Assembly (NCBI RefSeq): GCF_003269275.1 | Contig: NZ_QLTS01000001.1 | Span: 372,001 to 436,000 of the forward strand | Length of the DNA: 64,000 nt | Origin: Phascolarctobacterium faecium DSM 14760 | Lineage (GTDB): Bacteria; Bacillota; Negativicutes; Acidaminococcales; Acidaminococcaceae | Reading direction: 5' to 3' | Translations under genes and position numbers: made by a program | The notes under the pieces: model-generated | The model's database searches: none | Told to the model about the DNA's origin: nothing | What the model saw: only the letters and a program-made list of their open reading frames with translations | Shown: positions 43,715 through 52,939 of the stretch, piece by piece | Layout: each line of letters begins with the position of its first letter | Position numbering within the stretch: the first letter of the stretch is position 1

Positions 43715-44659
43715 TTACAGCACAATATTTTTCGCATTAGCTAAAGTATCTCTTGCTTCAGCTATCAATCTTTCCATCACTTCAGCACAAGGCAGAATGT
43801 CGTTTAAAACGTTCAGACTTTGCCCTACTAAAACAGCTCCGTGGACAATATCGCCTTCCACCGCACCTAAACGGTTAGTTCCCGTAGCAAAATCGTTTAA
43901 TTCCTGCTGCGGCGCACCGCTGCATTCTTTTTCTAAATATTCTTTGGTAAACTCATTTTTCAGGCAACGCACAGCATTATTGCGCGAAAAACCAGTTACA
44001 GCAGAATCAGTATCAGTAGCCTTAATAATGGCTTCTTTAGCTTTAGGATGGGTAGGACATTCGTCCGTCAGAATAAAACGTGATCCCATCTGTACACCGT
44101 CAGCCCCCATCATAAGCGCTGCCGCAATTCCACGTCCATCTGAAATACCACCTGCTACCAAAACCGGTACTTTTTTGATTAGCGGCAGTACGTTTGTCAT
44201 TAAAGCCATAGTAGTTTGCTGACCTATATGCCCGCCACCCTCCATACCTTCGATGACCATGGCATCAACACCTGCTTCTTCAACACGCTTTGCCAATTTG
44301 ACACTTGGAACTACAGGAATAACTTTAATTTCTGCAGCATGAAATTTTTCGATATGAGGAACAGGATTGCCAGCGCCCAAAGTTACAAAGGCAACTTTTT
44401 CTTCACAAACCACATCAATAATCTCTGCAATATTAGGAGCCATCAGCATGATATTGACGCCGAAAGGTTTAGCGGTCAAATCTTTGGCTTTTCGGATTTC
44501 ATCGCGGGTCCACTCTACAGTGCGGCCACCTGTAGCAATAATACCAGCGCCGCCGGCATTGGAAACAGCAGCTGCCAGATTTGCATCTGAAGTCCAGGCC
44601 ATGCCACCCTGAATGATAGGATACTTGATTCCTAAAAGCTCAGTGATCTTTGTTTTCAT
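43715..44659 (-). CDS. FabK-like enoyl-ACP reductase II / nitronate monooxygenase family
   Basis: A 314-residue FMN-dependent TIM-barrel protein. MKTKITELLGIKYPIIQGGM, NAGGAGIIATGG, KPFGVNIMLMAPN, AFVTLGAGNPVPHIEKFH, IPVVPSVKLAKRVEEAGVDA, IEGMEGGGHIGQQTT, LVAGGISDGRGIAAALMMGA and GVQMGSRFILTDECPTHP follow FabK of streptococci closely. FabK reduces enoyl-ACP in fatty-acid elongation using NAD(P)H and FMN; related proteins oxidise nitronates. The HIG motif with the catalytic-type His is present. It stands alone rather than in a fab cluster, so FabK versus a sibling flavoenzyme is not settled. Confidence 0.82.
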   Translation of the reverse strand: MKTKITELLGIKYPIIQGGMAWTSDANLAAAVSNAGGAGIIATGGRTVEWTRDEIRKAKDLTAKPFGVNIMLMAPNIAEIIDVVCEEKVAFVTLGAGNPVPHIEKFHAAEIKVIPVVPSVKLAKRVEEAGVDAMVIEGMEGGGHIGQQTTMALMTNVLPLIKKVPVLVAGGISDGRGIAAALMMGADGVQMGSRFILTDECPTHPKAKEAIIKATDTDSAVTGFSRNNAVRCLKNEFTKEYLEKECSGAPQQELNDFATGTNRLGAVEGDIVHGAVLVGQSLNVLNDILPCAEVMERLIAEARDTLANAKNIVL

Positions 44660-44803
44660 ATATCACACCTCTTAACTTAAATTTTATTATGTAAACCTGT
44701 TGCTTTTATATTATATAATAATCTTCTGTTCCTTGGCTACCTAAAAAGTCCCTTATCCTGTAAAAAAACGGTGAAATCATAGCTTACACAATTATCTGTT
44801 AAA

Positions 44804-44832
44804 TTGACATTTTTCGTAAAATACCGTAAAAT
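44804..44832 (+). promoter_or_regulatory. strong promoter of ilvD
   Basis: Perfect TTGACA at 44804-44809 and TAAAAT at 44827-44832 with a 17-nt spacer, about 73 nt before the ilvD ATG. The leader is short and A/T-rich, with no visible T-box or leucine leader. Confidence 0.8.
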
Positions 44833-44905
44833 TTTTTTAATATCCTTATACTTGGATAGACAGACAGATAAAAGAGACATTTAAGGGAAAGAGGTTATTA
44901 AAATT

Positions 44906-46582
44906 ATGCGTAGTGAAGAAGTAAAGCTTGGTTCAACCAGAGCAGCTCACCGCTCTTTATTTTATGCGATGGGTTACACCGAAGAAGACTTAAAAAAACC
45001 GCTTATCGGCGTAGTTAACGCCCAAAACGAAATAATCCCCGGACATATGCACCTCGACCAGATTGCCAAAGCTGTTAAACATGGTATTTTAGCTGCTGGC
45101 GGAACTCCGATCGAATTCCCTGCAATCGGTATCTGCGATGGCATTGCCATGGGCCATAACGGTATGAAATATCCTCTCGCCAGCCGCGAACTTGTAGCCG
45201 ACAGTATTGAAGCTGTAGCTAACGGTCACGCGTTCGACGGTCTTGTACTCATTCCTAACTGTGATAAAATCGTGCCGGGTATGCTTATGGCAGCCGCACG
45301 TCTTAATATTCCCGCAATCGTTGTCAGCGGCGGGCCTATGCTTCCCGGACGTCTTAACGGAACCGACATCAGTGTTTCCACTGTTTTTGAAGCCGCCGGT
45401 CGTTTTGAAGCAGGAAAAATCGACAAAACAGAACTCAGCATCATCGAACATGCCGCATGCCCAGGCTGCGGCAGCTGTTCTGGTCTGTTCACTGCTAACA
45501 CTATGAACTGCCTTACTGAAGTACTTGGTATGGGCTTACCCGGTAACGGTACTATACCAGCAGCTTACCAGGGTGCCCGTATCGCTCTTGCCAAACATGC
45601 AGGTGCTAAAATCATGGACCTTGTTGCTCAAAACCTGTGTCCGCGTGATATTATGACAATGGACGCTTTCGAAAATGCCATAACTGTTGATATGGCAATC
45701 GGAGGTTCTTCCAATACTGCCTTACATTTACCCGCGATTGCCCACGAAGCAGACTTAGAATTACCATTAGAATTATTTGATGAAATAAGCAAAAAAACTC
45801 CTTATCTGACTAAACTTAGCCCTGGTGGCAGCCATCATATCATTGACCTTAATGAAGCTGGCGGAATCAATGCCGTGATGCATGAACTCAGTAAACTCAA
45901 CCTGATTCATAAGGAAGCAAAATCAGTAACAGGTCAGACTATGGGCGAAAATTTTATTGATGCTGTTATCACCCGTCCTGATGTTATTCACAGCGTTGAG
46001 AATCCTTATCGCAAAACAGGCGGCATTGCTGTACTCAAAGGCAATATCGCCCCCGACTGCAGCGTAGTCAAAGAAAGTGCCGTCGCCGAAGAAATGCTTG
46101 TACATTCTGGCCCTGCTAAAGTCTACGATTCAGAAGATGAAGCTATTGCGGCAATCTGCGGTAAACAAATAGAAAAAGGAGATGTCGTAGTCATTCGTTA
46201 TGAGGGACCCAAAGGCGGACCAGGTATGCGCGAAATGCTCAATCCCACATCAGTACTGGCCGGTATGGGACTTGATAAAGATGTGGCGCTCCTTACGGAT
46301 GGGCGTTTTTCCGGTGCAACCCGCGGGGCCTGCATCGGTCATATTTCCCCTGAAGCACGTGAAGGCGGTAATATTGCACTTATACAAAACGGTGATATCA
46401 TCGAAATCGATATTCCCAACCGCACACTTAATGTTAAAGTTTCTAACGAAGAACTGTCCAGACGTCGTGAAGCGTGGATATGCCCGCCTCCTAAAGTAAC
46501 CAGCGGTTACTTAGCTCGCTATGCAGCCTTGGTTTCTTCAGCAGCAACAGGCGCTGTACTTAAAGTCCCTGATCAAAAATAA
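44906..46582 (+). CDS. ilvD: dihydroxy-acid dehydratase
   Basis: A 558-residue iron-sulfur enzyme of valine, leucine and isoleucine synthesis, dehydrating 2,3-dihydroxy-isovalerate and -methylvalerate. Conserved elements are [38 protein letters not shown], the cluster ligand [72 protein letters not shown] and [20 protein letters not shown] with the catalytic-type Ser. The three cluster cysteines (CDK, CPGCGSC) are present. GGGAAAGAGG precedes the ATG. It is monocistronic here, with no other ilv or leu gene nearby. Confidence 0.97.
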   Translation: MRSEEVKLGSTRAAHRSLFYAMGYTEEDLKKPLIGVVNAQNEIIPGHMHLDQIAKAVKHGILAAGGTPIEFPAIGICDGIAMGHNGMKYPLASRELVADSIEAVANGHAFDGLVLIPNCDKIVPGMLMAAARLNIPAIVVSGGPMLPGRLNGTDISVSTVFEAAGRFEAGKIDKTELSIIEHAACPGCGSCSGLFTANTMNCLTEVLGMGLPGNGTIPAAYQGARIALAKHAGAKIMDLVAQNLCPRDIMTMDAFENAITVDMAIGGSSNTALHLPAIAHEADLELPLELFDEISKKTPYLTKLSPGGSHHIIDLNEAGGINAVMHELSKLNLIHKEAKSVTGQTMGENFIDAVITRPDVIHSVENPYRKTGGIAVLKGNIAPDCSVVKESAVAEEMLVHSGPAKVYDSEDEAIAAICGKQIEKGDVVVIRYEGPKGGPGMREMLNPTSVLAGMGLDKDVALLTDGRFSGATRGACIGHISPEAREGGNIALIQNGDIIEIDIPNRTLNVKVSNEELSRRREAWICPPPKVTSGYLARYAALVSSAATGAVLKVPDQK

Positions 46583-46594
46583 AATTTATATAGT

Positions 46595-46650
46595 AAAAAT
46601 ATCAATAAACCCCTGTCGTTTTAAAACGACAGGGGTTTATTGATATTTTT
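46595..46650 (+). terminator. 56-nt perfect palindromic terminator of ilvD
   Basis: The left arm (46595-46622) and right arm (46623-46650) are exact reverse complements of 28 nt, with the core CCCCTGTCG/CGACAGGGG and A/T ends followed by TTT. It begins 13 nt after the ilvD stop. The symmetry lets it act in both directions. Confidence 0.9.
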
Positions 46651-46828
46651 TTAGTTATTCCTAAACCGACATTTCTTCTTAAAATTATACAGTGCTTTCT
46701 TATTACATATGCTCAGTTATTTAATAACTATCTGGCAATTCAAACATTTCATATATCATTAACTCTATTACTTCCACCATCGTAAAATCTCCCTATTCTA
46801 CAATAATAACAGAAAGAAGATGATAGTT

Positions 46829-47032
46829 ATGGACACTTTAACCTTTAATAGCAACACTTATAGCGGTACCTACACTACTGGTAATAACGGAGTTCCATGC
46901 ACATTTACGGTGGTGGTTGGAACACTGTCGCCTACTGTAGGCGACAATTTGACGTTAGCTAGAATAAATAATCGAAATGTTTATATTCAAGATAGCGCAA
47001 ACAACAACCAGTACATTGTAACCCTTGCCTAA
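46829..47032 (+). CDS. small protein of unknown function
   Basis: A protein of about 67 residues (70 from an alternative ATG at 46820). I do not recognise it. It reads MDTLTFNSNTYSGTYTTGNN, then VPCTFTVVVGTLSPTVGDNL, TLARINNRNVYIQDSANNNQ and YIVTLA. It is rich in Thr, Asn and Val in alternating patterns that suggest an all-beta fold, with a single Cys and no signal peptide or membrane span. A weak AGAAAGAAG precedes it and TACAAT lies about 25 nt upstream. It is boxed between the ilvD palindrome and a dedicated terminator, which supports it as an independent gene. Confidence 0.55.
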   Translation: MDTLTFNSNTYSGTYTTGNNGVPCTFTVVVGTLSPTVGDNLTLARINNRNVYIQDSANNNQYIVTLA

Positions 47033-47052
47033 ATTCCTCTGTATTATAAAAT

Positions 47053-47080
47053 AAAAAGAATACCATATGGTATTCTTTTT
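47053..47080. terminator. palindromic terminator after the small protein gene
   Basis: A 28-nt perfect palindrome centred on CCATATGG, with AAAAAGAATA and TATTCTTTTT ends. It separates the plus-strand small gene from the minus-strand small membrane gene and can stop both. Confidence 0.85.
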
Positions 47081-47083
47081 ATT

Positions 47084-47269
47084 TTACTTTTGATTCTCAT
47101 CCGAATTATTTTTATCACTATAAATTCTAAAGGCACTACGAAATACCAGAAAGAAACATAATAAAAGCGTTACTATATCCCCGCTGTCAGAGATATTGAA
47201 ATTTAAACGCCGTAACACGAAAATATAAAGAAAAATTACAAAAATTATAGTATAATCCTGCTGCTTCAT
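47084..47269 (-). CDS. small two-span membrane protein, unknown
   Basis: A protein of about 61 residues from the ATG at 47269, with another ATG at 47278. Two hydrophobic segments, YTIIFVIFLYIFVL and IVTLLLCFFLVFRSAF, flank a short polar stretch RRLNFNISDSGD, and the C-terminus is charged (SDKNNSDENQK). This looks like a hairpin membrane protein. I cannot name a family. It has no strong ribosome-binding site but lies against a terminator. Confidence 0.4.
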   Translation of the reverse strand: MKQQDYTIIFVIFLYIFVLRRLNFNISDSGDIVTLLLCFFLVFRSAFRIYSDKNNSDENQK

Positions 47270-47344
47270 TATCTTCACCCCAATATATTATACCCCGCTG
47301 ATTTTATTATACCATCTCCTGATATTAGTGCTGTATTTTATTAT

Positions 47345-47983
47345 TTACAAAATAAAATACAGCACAAAAAAATAATGCAAAACACTGCCAGTCATCACAA
47401 ATAAATGCCATACTGAATGCATAAATTTATGTTTTTTATCAGCATAGAAAAAAATTCCTATTGTATAAGCTAATCCACCACTTACTAACAACATTAGACC
47501 ATCTGCAGGCAACATTTTCCACAAATACGGCAAAGCAATAATAACAGACCATCCCATAAGCACATACATCAGCAACGACAGTTTTTCCCACCTGCTGAGA
47601 CTTATCGCATTGAGAGTGATCCCTACAACTGTCAGCAGTAAATTTATCCCCAATAACTTCCAACCTAACTCAGGCGGTAATAAAACAATACAAATAGGTA
47701 CATAACTACCTAAAATCAAAAGAAAAATCGAACAATGATCAAGCACCTGAAAAATCTTTTTCGCGGTACTGTTTGTTATAGCATGATATATTGTAGACAT
47801 CAGATAAAGAAAAATCAGGCAAAAACCATATATCGCCGCACTGACAATACCGCTGACACTGCTGTTATAGGATGCATAAACGATCAAAACAACAGTACCA
47901 AGAACAGCCAACAGTGCGCCGATGCCATGTGAAACGGCATTAGCTATTTCCTCACCTAAAGACTGCCTGTTTAAACTGCTCAT
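47345..47983 (-). CDS. hemolysin III family membrane protein
   Basis: A 212-residue seven-span protein of the hemolysin III/PAQR superfamily. The conserved LGEEIANAVSHGIGALLAVL, STIYHAITNSTAKKIFQVLD, HCSIFLLILGSYVP and the C-terminal KFMHSVWHLFVMTGSVLHYF supply the Ser, Asp and three His that form the zinc site of the superfamily. The role in bacteria is unclear; the haemolysin name comes from an early report. GGAGG precedes the ATG, with an extended -10 upstream. Confidence 0.9.
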   Translation of the reverse strand: MSSLNRQSLGEEIANAVSHGIGALLAVLGTVVLIVYASYNSSVSGIVSAAIYGFCLIFLYLMSTIYHAITNSTAKKIFQVLDHCSIFLLILGSYVPICIVLLPPELGWKLLGINLLLTVVGITLNAISLSRWEKLSLLMYVLMGWSVIIALPYLWKMLPADGLMLLVSGGLAYTIGIFFYADKKHKFMHSVWHLFVMTGSVLHYFFVLYFIL

Positions 47984-48344
47984 ATAATCAACCTCCAGTC
48001 TTACGTAGTAAATTATAGCACTATCCGTTAAAAAAAGTGTGACAATAAAGTTAACCTCTTACTTTATTTTCAAAATATTTTCTAAAAGTAACTATTATCA
48101 ACATTTTCCAAAATATAATCGAAACAATTAGTAAAAAGCATTTTAGATTCGATATAAGGAGTAATAACGCTTCTAAACAAGCCATTCCCTCTAAAAACAA
48201 TTATTTTAAACTTTTTTTCAAGTTTTTTAGCATTGCTTAATTCATATTTCTTTAATATGATTAATTCAGAAAGTAAAATTAAACTTCAAGAAAATCATTG
48301 GAATTCTTATGAAGCTATTTTTTTACAAGAAAGGACTGATTTTT
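47984..48344. other. 361-nt AT-rich divergent intergenic region
   Basis: It lies between divergent hlyIII and pirin genes and contains the hlyIII promoter at its left end. The remainder is A/T-rich, with no convincing ORF, hairpin or repeat. The pirin ribosome-binding site (AGAAAGGA, near 48329-48336) is at its right end. Confidence 0.5.
48012..48020 (-). promoter_or_regulatory. extended -10 promoter of the hemolysin III gene
   Basis: TGCTATAAT read on the minus strand, about 30 nt before the ATG. The -35 region is poor. Confidence 0.55.
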
Positions 48345-49196
48345 ATGACTACAAGAAAAATAAAAAAATTAACTACAGGACAACGTACAATTGATGGCGC
48401 AGGCGTACATCTGGTCCGTGTACTTGGCCACGATACAGTAATGGACTATGACCCGTTTTTAATGCTGGATTCTTTTGACTCACATAATCCTACCGACTAC
48501 ATTAAGGGTTTTCCAATCCATCCTCATAGAGGTATTGAAACTATTTCTTATCTTGTTCAAGGCGAAATGACACACCAGGATAGTTTAGGCAATAAAGGAA
48601 CAATCAGCAGCGGCGAAAGCCAATGGATGACTGCCGGCAGTGGTATCATGCACCAGGAAATGCCCCAGGCCAGCAAACATATGCTTGGCGTACAGCTTTG
48701 GCTGAACCTGCCCCAAAAAGAAAAAATGACTGATCCAACCTATTTTGACATTACCGGAAATATGATAGGCAGTAAAAAAACAGATAATGCTATAATACAT
48801 GTGCTTGCAGGTGAATATGACTCTATAAAAGGTGTTGAACCACCTCATATCAAGGCAACTATCTATGATGTAGAACTACAGGCAGGCAAGTCAATCACAC
48901 TGCCAACTAAAACTGAGGATAATGTTTTTATCTTTTTGATTGAAGGCAATGCTATAATAGACGGCACCAATATTCCAGAAAAAACTGCAGTGCTCTTTAG
49001 TGAGGGCGATGAAATATCTGTCAGTTCTGAATCAGATAAACAATTACGTTTTATGTTCTGTTCTGCTAAGCCTTTAAAAGAACCTGTATCTTGGGGTGGA
49101 CCAATTGTGATGAATACGCGCGAAGAGCTAAATGAGGCTTTTAAAGAACTTGACAAAGGAACTTTTATCAAACATAATGCAGCCCATCTTGATTAA
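48345..49196 (+). CDS. pirin family protein
   Basis: About 283 residues from the ATG at 48345, which begins the conserved MTTRKIKKLTTGQRT. It is a bicupin of the pirin family: DPFLMLDSFDSHNPTDYIKG, FPIHPHRGIETISYLVQGEM with the metal-binding His residues, THQDSLGNKGTISSGESQWM, TAGSGIMHQEMP and the C-terminal cupin. Bacterial pirins have been linked to quercetinase activity or to modulation of metabolic enzymes; no substrate can be assigned here. A strong shared terminator follows. Confidence 0.92.
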   Translation: MTTRKIKKLTTGQRTIDGAGVHLVRVLGHDTVMDYDPFLMLDSFDSHNPTDYIKGFPIHPHRGIETISYLVQGEMTHQDSLGNKGTISSGESQWMTAGSGIMHQEMPQASKHMLGVQLWLNLPQKEKMTDPTYFDITGNMIGSKKTDNAIIHVLAGEYDSIKGVEPPHIKATIYDVELQAGKSITLPTKTEDNVFIFLIEGNAIIDGTNIPEKTAVLFSEGDEISVSSESDKQLRFMFCSAKPLKEPVSWGGPIVMNTREELNEAFKELDKGTFIKHNAAHLD

Positions 49197-49240
49197 TCAG
49201 TAATACTATCCAAGAGCTGTTAAATATTAAAAAATACACA

Positions 49241-49276
49241 AAAAAGCCGCAACCAAAGGTTGCGGCTTGCTTTTTA
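49241..49276. terminator. terminator shared by pirin gene and tRNA
   Basis: AAGCCGCAACC pairs with GGTTGCGGCTT across AAA, with A-run and T-run flanks. It follows the plus-strand pirin gene and lies just 3' of the minus-strand tRNA. Confidence 0.9.
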
Positions 49277-49278
49277 TT

Positions 49279-49353
49279 TGGTGGGCCCAGCTGGGTTCGA
49301 ACCAGCGACCAACCGGTTATGAGCCGGTGGCTCTACCACTGAGCTATAGGCCC
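49279..49353 (-). tRNA. tRNA with CAT anticodon (elongator Met or Ile2)
   Basis: A full cloverleaf of 72 nt plus encoded CCA. The acceptor stem GGGCCTA pairs with TGGGCCC (one T-G pair), the D arm reads AGCTCAGTGGTAGAGC, and the anticodon arm is ACCGG-CTCATAA-CCGGT. The T arm is GCTGG-TTCGAAC-CCAGC, discriminator A. The anticodon CAT allows Met or, after lysidine modification by TilS, Ile2 (AUA). The GGTCGCTGGTTC segment resembles tRNA-Ile2 of other bacteria. An initiator is ruled out because position 1 pairs with 72. Confidence 0.92.
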
Positions 49354-49389
49354 ATAGTACCATGCGTTGTCTCAATGGTCAACAGTAAT

Positions 49390-49418
49390 ATTCTAAACAA
49401 ATTTGGTCGAGTTGTCAA
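49390..49418 (-). promoter_or_regulatory. promoter of the tRNA gene
   Basis: Perfect TTGACA (49418-49413), a 17-nt spacer and TAGAAT (49395-49390) on the minus strand, 11 nt beyond the rpoD stop and 36 nt before the tRNA 5' end. This makes the tRNA independent of rpoD transcription. Confidence 0.8.
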
Positions 49419-49428
49419 GCTAAACCGA

Positions 49429-51012
49429 TTATTCCAAGAAGTCTTTTAACCGTTTACTGCGGCTTGGATGACGCAGCTTATGTAAAGCTTTGGCCTCGAT
49501 TTGACGAATACGTTCTCTGGTTACACCAAAATGCTGCCCTACTTCTTCCAGGGTACGTGAACGCCCGTCTTCCAAACCAAAACGCAGTTCTAAAACCTTC
49601 TTTTCACGCACAGTCAGTGTTTCCAAGACTTCTTCCAACTGCTCACGCAATAAAGTGAACGAAGCAGCATCAGCTGGTGCCGGTGCATCATGATCTTCAA
49701 TAAAATCCCCCAAATGCGAATCTTCTTCTTCACCGATAGGAGTTTCCAATGATACCGGTTCCTGTGCGATTTTCATAATCTCACGAACACGATCAACAGT
49801 AGTATCCATTTCCTTTGCAATCTCTTCCGGCATAGGTTCCCGCCCAAGTTCCTGCAGCAGTTGACGTGATACGCGAATCAGTTTATTGATTGTTTCAACC
49901 ATATGCACAGGTATACGAATGGTGCGGGCCTGGTCAGCAATAGCGCGTGTAATAGCCTGACGAATCCACCAAGTGGCATAAGTACTGAATTTAAAGCCTT
50001 TATTATAATCAAATTTTTCTACTGCTTTGATAAGACCAAGGTTACCTTCCTGAATAAGGTCTAAAAAGAGCATTCCCCGGCCAACATAACGTTTTGCAAT
50101 GCTGACAACCAAACGAAGATTAGCTTCCGATAAACATCGTTTTGCGGCTTCTCCTTCTTCAAAAACTTCTTCCAAAAGTTTTCCGTAATCTTCTTCCAAC
50201 GTCATATAGCTATCAAAAACAGCAGCATCATTTTCTTCTGGTAAGCGGCGCTTGATCTCGTCAAGTAAAGTCTTGATCTCAAACAGCGCATGTACTTCTT
50301 TATCACTGGTCTGACGATCGACTACCATTTTATCACAGTCTGGGATCATCACATTGTGTTCCTGCATCATACGTTGTAAATGCAAACGCTCATCTTTAGT
50401 AAACTCAACAATAAGATCCTGATATTCAGACAATGTACAGGGAGTACCCGCTGCAGCCGCCCTCGCAATAATTCCAAGCACTTTTTCAACATTGCGCAGT
50501 TCACAGCTTTTATGTTCCTGTTCCAAATGCTTCTTGATTTTTTTGATCAGAGTAGCAGTTTTTTCTTTACCGCTGTAAGCAGGAACCAAAGCTGCAGGCA
50601 ATGACGAATTCATCAGCCTTTCGGCCTGTTTTCCCTTATCCATACGTTTAGCAAGCTTGATTTCATCTTCGCCGATCAAAAGCGGTACACGGCCGATCTC
50701 CTTAAGATACATCCTGACCGGATCATCAATGCTTACCCCTTCAGGCACACTGAGATTAGCCAGCTCTGCTTCATTGATTTCTTCCGTATCATCATCGTTG
50801 ACCGGCAGTACATCATCATCGCTGTTTTCGTCGACTACGTCGATGCCTTTTTGGGCAATCAACTCATACATACTGTCCATATCGTCCGGAGTCATATCTT
50901 CTACGTTTTGCATAGAATCCATAATTTCACGATAAGTGAGAACACCGCCGTGAGATTTGCCTTTAAGTAATAATTCCTCTACCTGGTCGGCAGAAATTTT
51001 AGTATTAGCCAT
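49429..51012 (-). CDS. rpoD: primary sigma factor RpoD (sigma-70/sigma-A)
   Basis: A 527-residue housekeeping sigma factor. Region 1.1 ([20 protein letters not shown]), an acidic linker, region 1.2 ([17 protein letters not shown]), a ~130-residue non-conserved insert rich in charged residues, region 2 ([40 protein letters not shown]), region 3 and region 4 ([29 protein letters not shown]) are in order. The recombination of a long spacer between 1.2 and 2.1 is larger than in Bacillus SigA. It is the last gene of dgt-dnaG-rpoD. Confidence 0.97.
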   Translation of the reverse strand: MANTKISADQVEELLLKGKSHGGVLTYREIMDSMQNVEDMTPDDMDSMYELIAQKGIDVVDENSDDDVLPVNDDDTEEINEAELANLSVPEGVSIDDPVRMYLKEIGRVPLLIGEDEIKLAKRMDKGKQAERLMNSSLPAALVPAYSGKEKTATLIKKIKKHLEQEHKSCELRNVEKVLGIIARAAAAGTPCTLSEYQDLIVEFTKDERLHLQRMMQEHNVMIPDCDKMVVDRQTSDKEVHALFEIKTLLDEIKRRLPEENDAAVFDSYMTLEEDYGKLLEEVFEEGEAAKRCLSEANLRLVVSIAKRYVGRGMLFLDLIQEGNLGLIKAVEKFDYNKGFKFSTYATWWIRQAITRAIADQARTIRIPVHMVETINKLIRVSRQLLQELGREPMPEEIAKEMDTTVDRVREIMKIAQEPVSLETPIGEEEDSHLGDFIEDHDAPAPADAASFTLLREQLEEVLETLTVREKKVLELRFGLEDGRSRTLEEVGQHFGVTRERIRQIEAKALHKLRHPSRSKRLKDFLE

Positions 51013-51053
51013 GGTGTTCCCTCCTTTCGTTGCTTAATATCTGCTGTTGTTTT

Positions 51054-52835
51054 TTAATATAATTTTTTGATTTCATCTTTAATTTTCTGGCTTTCCGCAA
51101 GTTCCTGCAAAAAGCGGTCATCCCCCAAACGTTCATATTCGTCGGCGCGCAGACGGTGCTCTTCATAGCTACGTTCCAAAGCGCCCCTGCGCATCTGCCG
51201 CAGGCAATCATCTACTAGTTTTTCACCGTTTTCTTCCGCAAGATCTTTTGTCATAATCTGCGCCAGCTCCGTGGCCGCTTCATTTGACAGTTCTGTAAAA
51301 AGCTTATCAGCAGCACTCTGATTGCCAGCATCAAGCTGCTTCAGCAATCCTTCATAGATTTCTCCGCGAAATTTTGACATAAAACCGACACTATCAATTT
51401 TATCTCTGTAAACAAGCGCCAAATCGGTATTTTTTAAAATAACGTAAAGCAAAAGCTGCTCTGCTAAATCTTCAGCTGAAAGTACGTTGGGCTGTACCTG
51501 CCATTTAGACACGGCTTCCCTACGATCATTTTTACGGCTTAGCTTACGATATTCACTCATGATGAGCCCTTCGTCAATTGTCAAACGTTGGGCCAGCGTT
51601 TTGATATGCTGTGCAACCTCAATTTCATTTTTGCACTCTAGTAGGAATGGTAGTATATTCGACACAGCTTCAACTTTTCCTGCTAAATTTGAAACATTAT
51701 TTTGAGAAATGACATACTGCATCTGAAATTCTATACCTGAAACAGCTGTTTCAATCAGCCGTAGATAAGCATCTTTACCGTGCTTACGCACAAATTCATC
51801 AGGATCTTTCCCATCAGGCACTATGAGCACTCTGACTTTAAGCCCGGCTTCTTTAGCAATGCTTACTGCCCTTACAGTGGCCCGTTGTCCAGCTGCGTCG
51901 CTGTCATACGAAAAAACTACTTCATCAGCGGCACGAGCTAAAAGTTTAGCCTGCTCCTGCGCAAAAGCCGTCCCCATTGAAGCAACAGCCCAATCGATAC
52001 CAGCAGCATGTAAACTGATTGCATCCATATAACCTTCAACAATCACGGCCTGCCTGCGTTTCTTTATTTCCTTTAAAGCCACATTCATCCCGAACAGAAG
52101 AGTTCTTTTGTTAAACCACTCTGTTTCACCAGTATTCATGTATTTTGCCATCTGTTGAGAATTTTGCTCTAAAATACGACCGCCGAAACCAACTACATGA
52201 CCACGTGGATCCTGAATAGGTATCATCACTCTGCCACGGAACTTATCCATCGGCCCACGGTCATAGTTTACCGCCAGCCCGGCCTGCACCAACAGTCCAG
52301 CACTACATCCACGTTTTCCAAGTGCTGAAAGCAATGCGTTATAGTTCGGCAGTGCCACCCCGATTGAAAACCGCTCGATAATCTCAGGTGTAATGCCGCG
52401 TCCTGTGAGATACTCCTGTGCTTTAATTCCATAATCAGTCTTCGTCAAACAGGCCTGAAAAAAACGCGTCGCCAGTTCATTAGCGGCAATAACCTGTTTT
52501 GCCTGTTTCTCACGTTCCAGTTCAGCTTTAGTCTTTTCCTTTTCAGGAACAGCAATACCCAATTTATTTGCCAGAAGCTTTAAAGCCTCTGGGAACGTGC
52601 AATTTTCCATTTTCATCACAAAGGTAAAAACATCACCGCCAACATGACAGCCATAACAATAAAAAAAGTTCTTGTCCGGCGTTACGGAAAAGGACGGTGT
52701 TTTTTCTCCGTGGAAAGGGCAGCAGCCCCAAAAACTGCCGCCGCGCTTTTTTAGCGGTACATATTCAGAAATTATCTCGACGATATTAGCTTGGGAGCGA
52801 ACCTGCTCTTTAAAATCATCAAACATACCACTCAT
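51054..52835 (-). CDS. dnaG: DNA primase
   Basis: A protein of about 593 residues from the ATG at 52835 preceded by CAGGAG. A longer frame to 52883 is not supported. The N-terminal zinc ribbon has CPFH...FYCYGCHVGGD. The TOPRIM core has VIVEGYMDAISLHAAG and FSYDSDAAGQRATVRA with catalytic acidic residues, and GRVMIPIQDPRGHVVGFGGR precedes it. The C-terminal helicase-binding region is helical. It synthesises RNA primers for replication. It is followed 41 nt later by rpoD, as in many Firmicutes. Confidence 0.96.
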   Translation of the reverse strand: MSGMFDDFKEQVRSQANIVEIISEYVPLKKRGGSFWGCCPFHGEKTPSFSVTPDKNFFYCYGCHVGGDVFTFVMKMENCTFPEALKLLANKLGIAVPEKEKTKAELEREKQAKQVIAANELATRFFQACLTKTDYGIKAQEYLTGRGITPEIIERFSIGVALPNYNALLSALGKRGCSAGLLVQAGLAVNYDRGPMDKFRGRVMIPIQDPRGHVVGFGGRILEQNSQQMAKYMNTGETEWFNKRTLLFGMNVALKEIKKRRQAVIVEGYMDAISLHAAGIDWAVASMGTAFAQEQAKLLARAADEVVFSYDSDAAGQRATVRAVSIAKEAGLKVRVLIVPDGKDPDEFVRKHGKDAYLRLIETAVSGIEFQMQYVISQNNVSNLAGKVEAVSNILPFLLECKNEIEVAQHIKTLAQRLTIDEGLIMSEYRKLSRKNDRREAVSKWQVQPNVLSAEDLAEQLLLYVILKNTDLALVYRDKIDSVGFMSKFRGEIYEGLLKQLDAGNQSAADKLFTELSNEAATELAQIMTKDLAEENGEKLVDDCLRQMRRGALERSYEEHRLRADEYERLGDDRFLQELAESQKIKDEIKKLY

Positions 52836-52939
52836 AATTATTGCTCCTGTCACCTCGAATACCATCTGATTTATTATATTCAATATTTAACAAAAAAATC
52901 CTCTTTTTAACGGTAGATAATTTTAGCATTACGACAAGT

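Noticed and set aside
44660-44905. T-box or amino-acid leader upstream of ilvD
   Set aside because: Only a strong promoter and short A/T-rich leader are visible. There is no terminator/antiterminator hairpin or T-box core sequence.
49354-49380. second promoter TTGACC/TACTAT for the tRNA
   Set aside because: The -10 box directly abuts the mature tRNA 5' end, so transcription from it would start inside the tRNA.
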